From: SFWF01 sp045638145
GTDB taxonomy: Bacteria > Bacillota > Clostridia > Oscillospirales > Acutalibacteraceae
DNA length: 64,000 nt
Direction: 5' to 3'
Assembly: GCA_045638145.1 (NCBI GenBank)
Contig: JAZUAU010000027.1
Coordinates: forward strand, 124,001-188,000
A program made the position numbers and the translations under genes. Position 1 is the stretch's first letter. Each line of letters begins with the position of its first letter. Below are positions 55,361-61,658 of this stretch, in pieces. A model generated the notes under the pieces. That model saw only the letters and a list, made by a program, of their open reading frames with translations. It ran no database searches and was not told the DNA's origin.

Positions 55361-55463
55361 GCAGTAAAAATCCCGTCGACAAGCCGATTACTGCAAAAAA
55401 TTAATAAAACTATAAAAGCGCACAGTCGTACGGGAAAGCCCCCGTGTAACTATGCGCTTTTTT
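55361..55463 (+). ncRNA. Candidate ~103-nt structured RNA with intrinsic terminator
   Basis: GCAGTAA (55361-55367) pairs with TTACTGC (55388-55394) as a 5' stem. A strong terminator follows: AAAAGCGCA...TGCGCTTTTTT (55414-55463) with inner CGGG/CCCG. The loop of the first hairpin contains TCCCGTCGAC (55371-55380), which can pair with GTCGTACGGGA (55425-55435) in the terminator's ascending arm with one bulge. This would form either a pseudoknot or an antiterminator. No known riboswitch or sRNA class is recognised. It is followed by a degenerate gene island, so a target in cis is not clear. Confidence 0.5.
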
Positions 55464-55475
55464 AGTGGAGAAAAG

Positions 55476-55504
55476 GGAGACAAGAGAATCGTCCCCTTGT
55501 CTCC
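55476..55504 (-). repeat. GGGGACGGTTC hairpin, copy 1 (variant)
   Basis: Arms GGAGACAAG (55476-55484) and CTTGTCTCC (55496-55504) form a perfect 9-base stem; the core in the loop, on the minus strand, is GGGGACGATTC, one base off the consensus. Confidence 0.75.
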
Positions 55505-55530
55505 TAATGTTTGGTTAATGTGAGGATGGG

Positions 55531-56076
55531 ATGATGAGAAGATATGCAACTTTAAAAAAGGAGTTTGAGTTTTTAGTAAAGACATACGGATTTGAAATAT
55601 GTTTGAAGCAGAAACACGGTGCATATTATTTTATCGAATGGACTAATCAAAATATAAGTATTATGGCTTTGTATGACGAGCGTGTTGAGGATCCGATTAC
55701 AATACGCATATATGATGCGGATTCGTTAGGTACAGCTTATGATGCGGTAGAATACAAAAATGAATTTGAACAAAGAAGCGGATCACCGCGAGAGAAAATT
55801 CGCCGTGCGGCCGAGTGGCTAAGCACTGCCATTGCGAATAAGCATATCATAGTTCAATCAGGGGACGGTTCCTCTGTAACACAAGGGGACGGTTCCTCTA
55901 AGACAGGGGACGGTTCCTCCAACACAAGGGGACGGTTCCTCTGTGTTACCGAAATACAAAATTTAGAGAAGGTAAGGAGAGATTTAATTTTGAAAAAGTT
56001 AAGGCAAAGCGGAATCTCAATCAGACAGATTAGTAGATTAACGGGGGTAAGTTTTAATGTTGTGCGTAAATTCTGA
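55531..56076 (+). CDS. Hypothetical protein fused through repeats to a RAYT-like HTH tail
   Basis: 181 residues in three parts. Residues ~1-108 (MMRRYATLKKEFEFLV to ANKHIIVQ) form an unrecognised soluble domain. Residues ~109-140 are translated GGGGACGGTTC repeats (SGDGSS, QGDGSS, TGDGSS, RGRFLCVTE). Residues ~141-181 (LILKKLRQSGISIRQISRLTG then VSFNVVRKF) look like the helix-turn-helix tail of REP-associated tyrosine transposases (RAYTs); the transposase catalytic domain is missing. The start follows GAGGATGGG. It is probably a chimera left by insertion and deletion between repeats rather than an evolved protein. Confidence 0.5.
   Translation: MMRRYATLKKEFEFLVKTYGFEICLKQKHGAYYFIEWTNQNISIMALYDERVEDPITIRIYDADSLGTAYDAVEYKNEFEQRSGSPREKIRRAAEWLSTAIANKHIIVQSGDGSSVTQGDGSSKTGDGSSNTRGRFLCVTEIQNLEKVRRDLILKKLRQSGISIRQISRLTGVSFNVVRKF
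55861..55947 (+). repeat. Array of four GGGGACGGTTC cores
   Basis: Exact cores at 55861, 55885, 55906 and 55928, separated by 10 to 13 bases (CTCTGTAACACAA, CTCTAAGACA and CTCCAACACAA). The last has perfect arms AACACA (55921-55926) and TGTGTT (55942-55947). The earlier ones look like fused partial units. Confidence 0.8.
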
Positions 56077-56326
56077 TAACACAAAAGAACCGTGCCCTTG
56101 TGTTACTAAAACCAAGCAGCGGAAAGAAATTGCTCAGTTAATGCTTGATTATAATACATCTAATCCCGTAGAACCGGCATGGTCACGAACATTGGATTCT
56201 TTGGTTGAGGAATGGAAGCTGCATAATTTCGCACACAGCTGGTGGATAAAAAGAGAACGTACTGCCGATTGTGATTTTAATAATGCTGACGAAGGTATGG
56301 GCTTTTGGGATTTTGTTGGGAGGTGA
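56057..56326 (+). pseudogene. Truncated gene fragment, possibly Rhs-type toxin C-terminus
   Basis: An 89-codon frame whose first ~17 codons are repeat sequence. The rest (KEIAQLMLDYNTSNPVEPAW, then LVEEWKLHNFAHSWWIKRER and DCDFNNADEGMGFWDF) resembles the extreme C-terminal helices of Rhs/polymorphic-toxin proteins, where W-rich EWxxHNxA segments precede an acidic end. The upstream part is absent. Its stop is 5 bases before a membrane-protein start, the usual toxin-then-immunity order. The identification is tentative; the repeat-derived start argues for a pseudogene. Confidence 0.4.
56077..56105 (-). repeat. GGGGACGGTTC hairpin, variant GGGCACGGTTC
   Basis: Arms TAACACAA (56077-56084) and TTGTGTTA (56098-56105) form a perfect 8-base stem around the minus-strand core GGGCACGGTTC. 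Confidence 0.75.
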
Positions 56327-56331
56327 CTAAT

Positions 56332-56729
56332 ATGCTGAAGTATAGCACAAAATGTCTAACGATTCTACTTGCAATTGTATCTGCTGTTTCACTAGTGAAT
56401 GTACTTGTAATGTATTGGTTTCCAATAAATATTCCATTAGTTCTTTTTCTGCTGTGCGGCTTACAGTTGTTGCTTTCATAGAAAAGAGATACTATCTAAC
56501 CTTAGTTAGCGCATTGATTTGTGTATTACTGTTCTTATCAACAATTTCTGTTCGTAGGCAGCATATCCTTCTGCCAGTGTTGTCACTTATGTATCTAATA
56601 TATGATTTTGTTATAGTGTTCTCACTGTTAGTTGATGGTTTAGGCGATGGCTATTGGAGGACATATATTATTCAAACAATAGTTTCAATTGCGCTTATTG
56701 GATCAATCAGGGGACGGTTCTGTGATTGA
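56332..56729 (+). pseudogene. Frameshifted small membrane protein
   Basis: With a perfect ribosome site (GGGAGGTGACTAAT) the ATG at 56332 opens a 49-codon frame with two hydrophobic spans that stops at TAG 56479-56481. An overlapping frame in a different phase continues (FIEKRYYLTLVSALICVLLF, then further spans) and ends at 56727-56729 in repeat sequence (RGRFCD). Joined by a -1 shift near 56470-56482 they give a four- or five-span membrane protein. It may be a broken immunity protein of the preceding toxin fragment. Sequencing error cannot be ruled out. Confidence 0.5.
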
Positions 56730-56761
56730 TTGATCAATCAGGGGACGGTTCTGTGATTGAT
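56702..56761 (+). repeat. Tandem pair of GGGGACGGTTC hairpins
   Basis: Two identical units: ATCAATCA, core (56710-56720), TG, TGATTGAT, and again ATCAATCA (56733-56740), core (56741-56751), TG, TGATTGAT (56754-56761). Each has a perfect 8-base stem whose arm sequence differs from the AACACA-type copies. Confidence 0.85.
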
Positions 56762-56797
56762 AAAAGAGATTAAGGTATAGGGTAGATTTCTGCCCTA

Positions 56798-56926
56798 TAC
56801 CAGACCCATGATGCACTGAATCAGCTTAAAACCGTAACGAGAGGTAACGACGTTTACGAATACACATACGATAACGGCGGAAATATTCTGAGCGTCAAGC
56901 TGAACGGAACGGTTACAGATACCTAC
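56798..56926 (+). pseudogene. Rhs/YD-repeat fragment
   Basis: Forward frame reads YQTHDALNQLKTVTRGND, then VYEYTYDNGGNILSVKLN and GTVTDTY, the unmistakable YD-repeat pattern of Rhs proteins (about 43 codons). It has no start codon or ribosome site and is cut at its 3' end by a GGGGACGGTTC repeat at 56927. It is a remnant of an Rhs gene. Confidence 0.75.
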
Positions 56927-56953
56927 ATCAATCAGGGGACGGTTCTCCTGTCT
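56927..56953 (+). repeat. GGGGACGGTTC copy with mismatched arms
   Basis: Left arm ATCAATCA (56927-56934), core 56935-56945, right flank TCCTGTCTCC. The left arm is of the ATCA type and the right of the GTCTCC type, so this copy looks like a recombinant of two subtypes. Confidence 0.7.
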
Positions 56954-57043
56954 CCTAACCCCACGGCATCCGTAATTTTAAAAACCGAATAAAACAAACA
57001 ATCCCACGCTCGGTTTTACCCCAGCGGGGGTTTGCGTTATATT

Positions 57044-57089
57044 AAAAAAACTGATTCTGCGCCGATTATCAAAGGCAGCAGTCTTTTTT
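57044..57089 (-). terminator. Terminator after ybaK-like gene
   Basis: On the minus strand AAAAAAGACTGCTGCC can pair with GGCGCAGAATCAGTTTTTTT (bulged), ending in seven T. Confidence 0.6.
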
Positions 57090-57558
57090 ATTCGGGTAGT
57101 TTGGTGACATCAACCCATTTTACATAGTTTGAATACTTTTCGAGTTCTTCGAGGGTCAGCTTGATTGCACTGTTAGAGCTTCCTGCCGCAGGGTAAACGA
57201 AATCAAACCTTTTAAGGCTTTCGTCAAGATAAACCGGCACGCCCTCGTTTACGGCAAAGGGGCAAACGCCGCCTGCCGCGTGTCCGCAAAGGCGGGCAAC
57301 CTCGCCGAAATCAGCCATTTTGGCTTTCATTCCGAATTCTGCCTTGAATTTTCCGTTATCAACCCTTGCGTCTCCTGCTGCAACGACCAAAATACATCCG
57401 TCATCTTTTACAAAGGAAAGGGTTTTTGCAATTCTCTCGGGCTCACAGCCGAGGGCTTCTGCCGCGAGGGCAACGGTGGCGGAAGAAACAGAAAACTCTA
57501 AAATTCTGTCCTCAATTCCGTATCCTTTAAAATATTCTCTGACCTTTTCAATAGACAT
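57088..57558 (-). CDS. YbaK/EbsC-like aminoacyl-tRNA deacylase
   Basis: 156 residues of the YbaK/prolyl-tRNA editing superfamily. The fold is seen in SSATVALAAEALGCEPERIAKTL, VVAAGDARVDNGKF and GHAAGGVCPFAVNEGVPVYLDESL (GGVCPF being conserved). It hydrolyses mischarged tRNAs, typically Cys-tRNA-Pro or another prolyl-tRNA error. The ribosome site GGAGAAATAAT lies across the nfnB stop, and it is the third gene of the nfnA-nfnB operon, an association that may be incidental. A second member of the superfamily lies at 60247-60792. Confidence 0.87.
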   Translation of the reverse strand: MSIEKVREYFKGYGIEDRILEFSVSSATVALAAEALGCEPERIAKTLSFVKDDGCILVVAAGDARVDNGKFKAEFGMKAKMADFGEVARLCGHAAGGVCPFAVNEGVPVYLDESLKRFDFVYPAAGSSNSAIKLTLEELEKYSNYVKWVDVTKLPE

Positions 57559-57559
57559 A

Positions 57560-58975
57560 TTATTTCTCCATCATATATTTATCCATCGCTTCGGCGGCGG
57601 TTTTTCCTGCACCCATAGCGAGAATAACGGTAGCGGCACCCGTTACGGCATCTCCGCCGGCGAAAACTCCCTCTCTTGAGGTAAGTCCGCTCTCTTCATT
57701 GACTACAATTCCGCCTCTGCGGTTAACCTCGAGCCCCTCGGTAGTAGATTTAATAAGGGGGTTGGGGCTTGTGCCGATTGACATTATAACCGTGTCGACG
57801 GGAAGGGTAAAGTTGCTGTGGGGAATTTCAACAGGGCTTCTTCTGCCCGAGCTGTCGGGTTCGCCGAGCTCCATTTTTACACATTCAATTTCCGTTACAA
57901 AGCCGTTTTTCGGGTCGCGCTTATCGTGGGGGTTACTGTATCCGTGAATTTTAACGGGGTTATTGAGAAGTAAAAACTCAATTCCCTCTTCCATTGCGTG
58001 CTCGACCTCTTCCTTTCGGGCGGGAAGCTCTTCGAGGGAGCGGCGGTATATTATGTAAACCTTTTCCGCACCAAGACGGAGTGCCGTTCTAGCCGCATCC
58101 ATAGCAACGTTTCCTCCACCGACTACGGCAACTCTGCCACCCTTAATAATGGGTGTGTCGGAATCCTCTCGGTATGCCTTCATAAGGTTAGAGCGTGTCA
58201 AAAACTCGTTAGCCGAGTAAACACCCTTTAAGCTTTCACCCTCGATTCCCATAAAACGGGGAAGGCCGGCGCCTGAGCCTATAAATACCGACTCAAAGCC
58301 CATCTCGAAAAGCTCGTCAATAGTGAGGGTCTTGCCGATAATCATATTTGTTTCAATCTTTACACCGAGAGCCTTTAAGGTCTCAACCTCAGATTTTACA
58401 ATGGCCTTCGGCAGTCTGAATTCGGGAATTCCGTATACGAGAACGCCGCCTGCGGTGTGAAGCGCCTCAAAAACGGTAACGTCATAGCCCTTTTTGGCAA
58501 GGTCTCCTGCGCAAGTAAGAGCCGCAGGGCCCGAGCCGATTATAGCTGCCTTGTGTCCGTTCGGCGTAGGCTTTTCGGGGGCTTTACCGCTGTGTTCGTT
58601 GTGCCAATCGGCAACAAAGCGCTCAAGTCGTCCGATACCGACAGACTCGCCCTTAATTCCGCGAACGCATTTTGATTCGCACTGATTTTCCTGAGGACAA
58701 ACTCTGCCGCAAACGGCGGGGAGGGAGGACGATTTTGATATAATCTCGTAAGCACCCTCGAAATCGCCCTCGCGCACCTTTTCGATAAAGGCAGGAATGT
58801 GGATTTTTACGGGGCAACCCGAAACACAGGGCATATTCTTACAATTAAGGCATCTTGCCGCCTCGTCGAGAGCCTGCGCCTCGCTATAGCCGAGGGCGAC
58901 CTCGCTGAAATTGTGTGCACGAACCGCTGCCTCCTGTGTTGGCATTTCGTTTCTCTTTAAAGACATATTTGCCAT
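57560..58975 (-). CDS. nfnB: NfnB / glutamate-synthase-type NADPH oxidoreductase
   Basis: 471 residues. The N-terminus has two Fe-S cluster motifs (CLNCKNMPCVSGCP and CGRVCPQENQCESKC), followed by an FAD-binding fold (AIIGSGPAALTCAGDLAKKG) and an NADPH-binding fold (VAVVGGGNVAMDAARTALRLGA). With NfnA immediately upstream this is the large subunit of the electron-bifurcating NADH-dependent ferredoxin:NADP oxidoreductase rather than a true glutamate synthase (no glutamine or glutamate-synthesis domain). The ATG at 58975 follows GGAGGTTATGTAA. Confidence 0.9.
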   Translation of the reverse strand: MANMSLKRNEMPTQEAAVRAHNFSEVALGYSEAQALDEAARCLNCKNMPCVSGCPVKIHIPAFIEKVREGDFEGAYEIISKSSSLPAVCGRVCPQENQCESKCVRGIKGESVGIGRLERFVADWHNEHSGKAPEKPTPNGHKAAIIGSGPAALTCAGDLAKKGYDVTVFEALHTAGGVLVYGIPEFRLPKAIVKSEVETLKALGVKIETNMIIGKTLTIDELFEMGFESVFIGSGAGLPRFMGIEGESLKGVYSANEFLTRSNLMKAYREDSDTPIIKGGRVAVVGGGNVAMDAARTALRLGAEKVYIIYRRSLEELPARKEEVEHAMEEGIEFLLLNNPVKIHGYSNPHDKRDPKNGFVTEIECVKMELGEPDSSGRRSPVEIPHSNFTLPVDTVIMSIGTSPNPLIKSTTEGLEVNRRGGIVVNEESGLTSREGVFAGGDAVTGAATVILAMGAGKTAAEAMDKYMMEK

Positions 58976-58976
58976 T

Positions 58977-59816
58977 TTACATAACCTCCTTAGAAAGAAG
59001 ATTACAGGTTTCTTCTCTGCGATGAGCCTCAAAATCACGGTAGATACTGCCTCGTGCCATTGCCTCGTCGAAATCGACGGCATATCCGTCAAAATCGGGT
59101 CCATCAACGCAGGCAAAAAGGGTCTTTCCGCCAACAGTGAGACGGCAACCGCCGCACATACCCGTGCCGTCAATCATAATGGGGTTCATAGAAACGGTGA
59201 CGGGCACTGCGAAGGGACGACAGGTCTCAACCACGAATTTCATCATAATAAGAGGTCCGATGGTGATAACCATATCGTATTTTTCAGTATCTAAAAGCTC
59301 TTTTAAAGCCTCGGTAACAAGTCCTTTTCGACCGACCGAACCATCGTCCGACATTATAATAAATTTATCCGAGCAACCCTCGAATTCTTCCTCTAAAATA
59401 AGCAGGTCGCGGCTTCTGAAGCCGACAACCGAGTGCACCTCGGCACCTGCCTCATGCAGAGCCTCGGCCACGGGGAGAGCAATAGCACAGCCGACACCGC
59501 CACCCACAACGCAGACCTTACGGAGCCTCTCAATTTCGGTAGGCTTGCCGAGAGGACCCGCAAAATCGAAGATATATTCGCCCTCTTTCTTTGCGGCAAG
59601 CTTCATTGTAGTAGCGCCGACCGTCTGGAAAATTATACGGATAGTGCCCGCCTCTCTGTTATAGCCTGCAATGGTGAGGGGAATGCGCTCACCCTCTTCG
59701 TCAACACGGAGAATAATGAACTGACCCGCCTTTGCCTTTTTAGCGACAAAGGGAGCCTCGATTTTCATCTCGACAACAGTCGGGTTCAGCACCTTTTTAG
59801 AAACAATTTTATACAT
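58977..59816 (-). CDS. nfnA: NfnA / ferredoxin-NADP reductase-type FAD subunit
   Basis: 279 residues. An FAD-binding barrel (KAGQFIILRVDEEGERIPLTIAG) is followed by an NAD-binding domain (VVGGGVGCAIALPVAEALHEAG) and a C-terminal [2Fe-2S] site (GTGMCGGCRLTVGGKTLFAC). This is the small subunit of Nfn, also seen as the sulfide/dihydroorotate dehydrogenase-like FAD protein. The ATG at 59816 follows AGGTGG. Nfn links NADPH supply to the ferredoxin and NADH pools, consistent with Rex and the hydrogenase genes in this window. Confidence 0.9.
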   Translation of the reverse strand: MYKIVSKKVLNPTVVEMKIEAPFVAKKAKAGQFIILRVDEEGERIPLTIAGYNREAGTIRIIFQTVGATTMKLAAKKEGEYIFDFAGPLGKPTEIERLRKVCVVGGGVGCAIALPVAEALHEAGAEVHSVVGFRSRDLLILEEEFEGCSDKFIIMSDDGSVGRKGLVTEALKELLDTEKYDMVITIGPLIMMKFVVETCRPFAVPVTVSMNPIMIDGTGMCGGCRLTVGGKTLFACVDGPDFDGYAVDFDEAMARGSIYRDFEAHRREETCNLLSKEVM

Positions 59817-59886
59817 AAAAACCACCTGTGATTTTATCTTTAGTATTATCTATTCATTTTAACCTTTTAAAGAGGAGTTGTCAACC

Positions 59887-60248
59887 AAAAAAGGCACCCG
59901 TTGGGAGACACTTCGTAAAGAAGGGTTCTCCCAATTTTCTTTTTATATAAAAATTGACACTTTTCGCAGATAAGTGTCATAGTGGGTTACATACTTTAAA
60001 AGTTACCTATCTCAAAGAAAAAATAATGAGTGATATTGTGAGACGGGTCTCACAGTGATATTTTTGATAAATCAAAAGTTATGTTAAAACCTGACGGTTT
60101 TAGTGATATTTTATTCGCCCCTTAAACTCGCGAAGCGAATAACACTCGGCAGTAGCCGAATATCACTGCGAAGCAATATAACTCGCCTTCGGCGAATAAA
60201 ACTGAGGCACACTTCCTTACGGAGTGTGCCTCTTCGGGTGCCTTTTTT
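59887..60248. repeat. 362-base MITE-like element with inverted termini
   Basis: AAAAAAGGCACCCG (59887-59900) at the left is repeated exactly inverted at the right (60235-60248), and the next ~26 bases are similar in layout (CACTTCGTAAAGAAG against CACTCCGTAAGGAAG). Each end also folds on itself: TTGGGAGA/TCTCCCAA and GAGGCACACT/AGTGTGCCTC. Inside are GTGAGAC-GG-GTCTCAC (60038-60053), three AGTGATAT repeats and a string of GCGAA/TTCGC hairpins. No gene is present. The right terminus overlaps the stop codon of the prolyl-tRNA deacylase gene. Confidence 0.65.
60204..60232 (-). terminator. Terminator-like hairpin downstream of proX
   Basis: GAGGCACACT (60204-60213) and AGTGTGCCTC (60223-60232) form a perfect 10-base stem; on the minus strand AGTTTTATT follows. 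It is also the right terminal hairpin of the MITE-like element. Confidence 0.65.
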
Positions 60249-60792
60249 ACAGTTCTACAAATGTCGGGGTGTGGTTGAGGTGGGGGAGGAGGATATTTAC
60301 TATATCCTCTGTTTTTATTTTGAGTGAGGATGAGTTATCACAGGGGTGGCAGCCAATAAATTCTTCGTTTAATAAATCTTTATCAATAATGAGTCTGACA
60401 CGAAGGTCTTTATCAAAAAGAAGACCGAGCACAGATGCGCTACCTGGGGTACAATTTAAAAACTCCTCCATAAACTCGGGCGGCGCAAAGGAGAGGCGGG
60501 AGCAACCGAGCTGAGGGGATAAAAGCTTTGTTTTAAAGGGCTTTTCGCCTGGCATCATAACGAGATAAAAATCGGTCTTCTGAGCATTGCAGAGGAAGAG
60601 GTTTTTGCAGATTTTAGCACCCAAAATCTCGTTTATTTCAAGGCAGCCCTCAATAGTGCCAATATGCTCGTGACTGACACGCTCATATTTTATGCCGAGG
60701 CTCTCGAGCGCATCGTAGCAGACAGCCTCCTTATCGGTGCAGCCCTCTTTGCGGCAGTTATAAATAGTTTTATCGGTAAAAAGGCTTTCCAT
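60247..60792 (-). CDS. ProX-like prolyl-tRNA editing protein
   Basis: 181 residues. YbaK-superfamily domain with LGIKYERVSHEHIGTIEGC, then KNLFLCNAQKTDFYLVMMPG, and FAPPEFMEEFLNCTPGSASVLGL. The TPGSAS region matches ProXp-ala/PrdX proteins, which clear Ala-tRNA-Pro. AAAAGGAGTT precedes the ATG, 2 bases after folT. The folT-proX association may be incidental. A second, differently related editing protein lies 2.7 kb away (57088-57558). Confidence 0.87.
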   Translation of the reverse strand: MESLFTDKTIYNCRKEGCTDKEAVCYDALESLGIKYERVSHEHIGTIEGCLEINEILGAKICKNLFLCNAQKTDFYLVMMPGEKPFKTKLLSPQLGCSRLSFAPPEFMEEFLNCTPGSASVLGLLFDKDLRVRLIIDKDLLNEEFIGCHPCDNSSSLKIKTEDIVNILLPHLNHTPTFVEL

Positions 60793-60794
60793 TT

Positions 60795-61334
60795 TTAACT
60801 CCTTTTAAAAGCTTTTTTCATAATGGGCAGTACGAGCTTCGCAATAATAATGGCGGCGGCGGTTTTTACTATAAAGTAGGCAATCGCTTGCGGTAAACGA
60901 AGGACAAGCTGCGCCACATAGGGTCTGCCGTACATCAAGTGAAGCCAGAGGGAATTGAGGGCAAGGGTGCCGACAGCTTCTGTTAGCAAAAGAATTATGG
61001 CGGAGGACACGAAAAAGCGCTTTCCTGTGCCGAGCTTTCTTTCACAAGCGCCGACCGCTCCGTAAAGAGCACCCATCAAAAAGGCGACGGCGGTAAAGCC
61101 CGGGAAATATGCGCCAAAGGGGAAGAGAATCGCTCCTAAAAAGTCTGCAAGTGCGCCGCAGACACCGCCCCAAAGGACGCCGCAAAGCATACCGCAGATG
61201 AGAACCGGCAAAAAGCCGAAGCCGATGCTGAAATCCTGCACATTATAGGAAAAGAAGCGGCCAAGCACCACCGAAAGGGCGGCGAGAACGGCGGTAAGGA
61301 TAAGGTTTCTTAAATATTTTTGTTTTTTGCTCAT
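60795..61334 (-). CDS. folT: Folate ECF-transporter S component
   Basis: 179 residues, six membrane segments. GFGFLPVLICGMLCGVLWGGVCGALADFLGAILFPFGAYFPGF, in outline, fits FolT S components, with the ALADxLGA and PxGxYxPGF blocks clear. The S component captures folate and works with the shared ECF A, A' and T subunits (not in this window). A THF riboswitch lies just upstream, which supports folate as the substrate. The start follows GGGAGGA. Confidence 0.9.
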   Translation of the reverse strand: MSKKQKYLRNLILTAVLAALSVVLGRFFSYNVQDFSIGFGFLPVLICGMLCGVLWGGVCGALADFLGAILFPFGAYFPGFTAVAFLMGALYGAVGACERKLGTGKRFFVSSAIILLLTEAVGTLALNSLWLHLMYGRPYVAQLVLRLPQAIAYFIVKTAAAIIIAKLVLPIMKKAFKRS

Positions 61335-61368
61335 AAAAAATCCTCCCTGCCACTAAAATCAGAGAGGA
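61335..61368 (-). promoter_or_regulatory. folT expression platform (ribosome-site hairpin)
   Basis: On the minus strand TCCTCTCTG (61368 to 61360) pairs with CAGGGAGGA (61349 to 61341), hiding the folT ribosome site; TTTTTT then leads to the ATG, so the hairpin could also act as a terminator. Confidence 0.65.
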
Positions 61369-61393
61369 AAAAACATAGATACACTTCCGGTCT

Positions 61394-61493
61394 GTTTAGC
61401 GGGATGCGACAATCAAATCGTTGGGAAACCCCATTCGTCCGTCGGACAACTCCCCGTCCCGACGGCACTAAACGCTTGAAAGCCTACTCTAAC
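61394..61493 (-). ncRNA. THF (folT-type) riboswitch
   Basis: About 100 bases on the minus strand. GTTAG and CTAAAC close the base stem; AGAGTAG at the 5' side, GCGTTTAGTG, then CCGTCGG...CCGACGG arm, ACGAA, and GCATCCCGC near the 3' side match the conserved order of the class I tetrahydrofolate riboswitch (GAGAGUAG...GCGUUAAGUG...ACGAA...GCAUCCGC). It precedes the folT ribosome-site hairpin. Folate binding should reduce folT expression. Confidence 0.85.
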
Positions 61494-61605
61494 GGGGATA
61501 ATTATACAACATCACAGCTGAAAATACAATATTTTCTTAAAAATATAGTAAAATTTTGCCTAGCAACACCAAAAATGCAAAATTACTATGGAAATAAATT
61601 AAATT

Positions 61606-61635
61606 TTGTTGTATCATATAATAGAATAATATAAT
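61606..61635 (+). promoter_or_regulatory. Possible uxaBA promoter
   Basis: TTGTTG (61606-61611), 18 bases, TATAAT (61630-61635), in an AT-rich gap. No obvious operator is seen. The rest of the gap 61494-61605 holds nothing I can name. Confidence 0.45.
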
Positions 61636-61658
61636 CTTTTCCAAAAGGAGAATATAAT

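Noticed and set aside
55861..55947. Short regular repeats as a CRISPR array
   Set aside because: The repeat core is 11 bases, spacers are 10-13 bases and partly repeated, arms form hairpins with the core, and no cas genes are present.
57560..58975. NfnB gene as glutamate synthase small subunit
   Set aside because: The sequence fits both families, but the adjacent NfnA and lack of a large glutamate synthase subunit favour Nfn.
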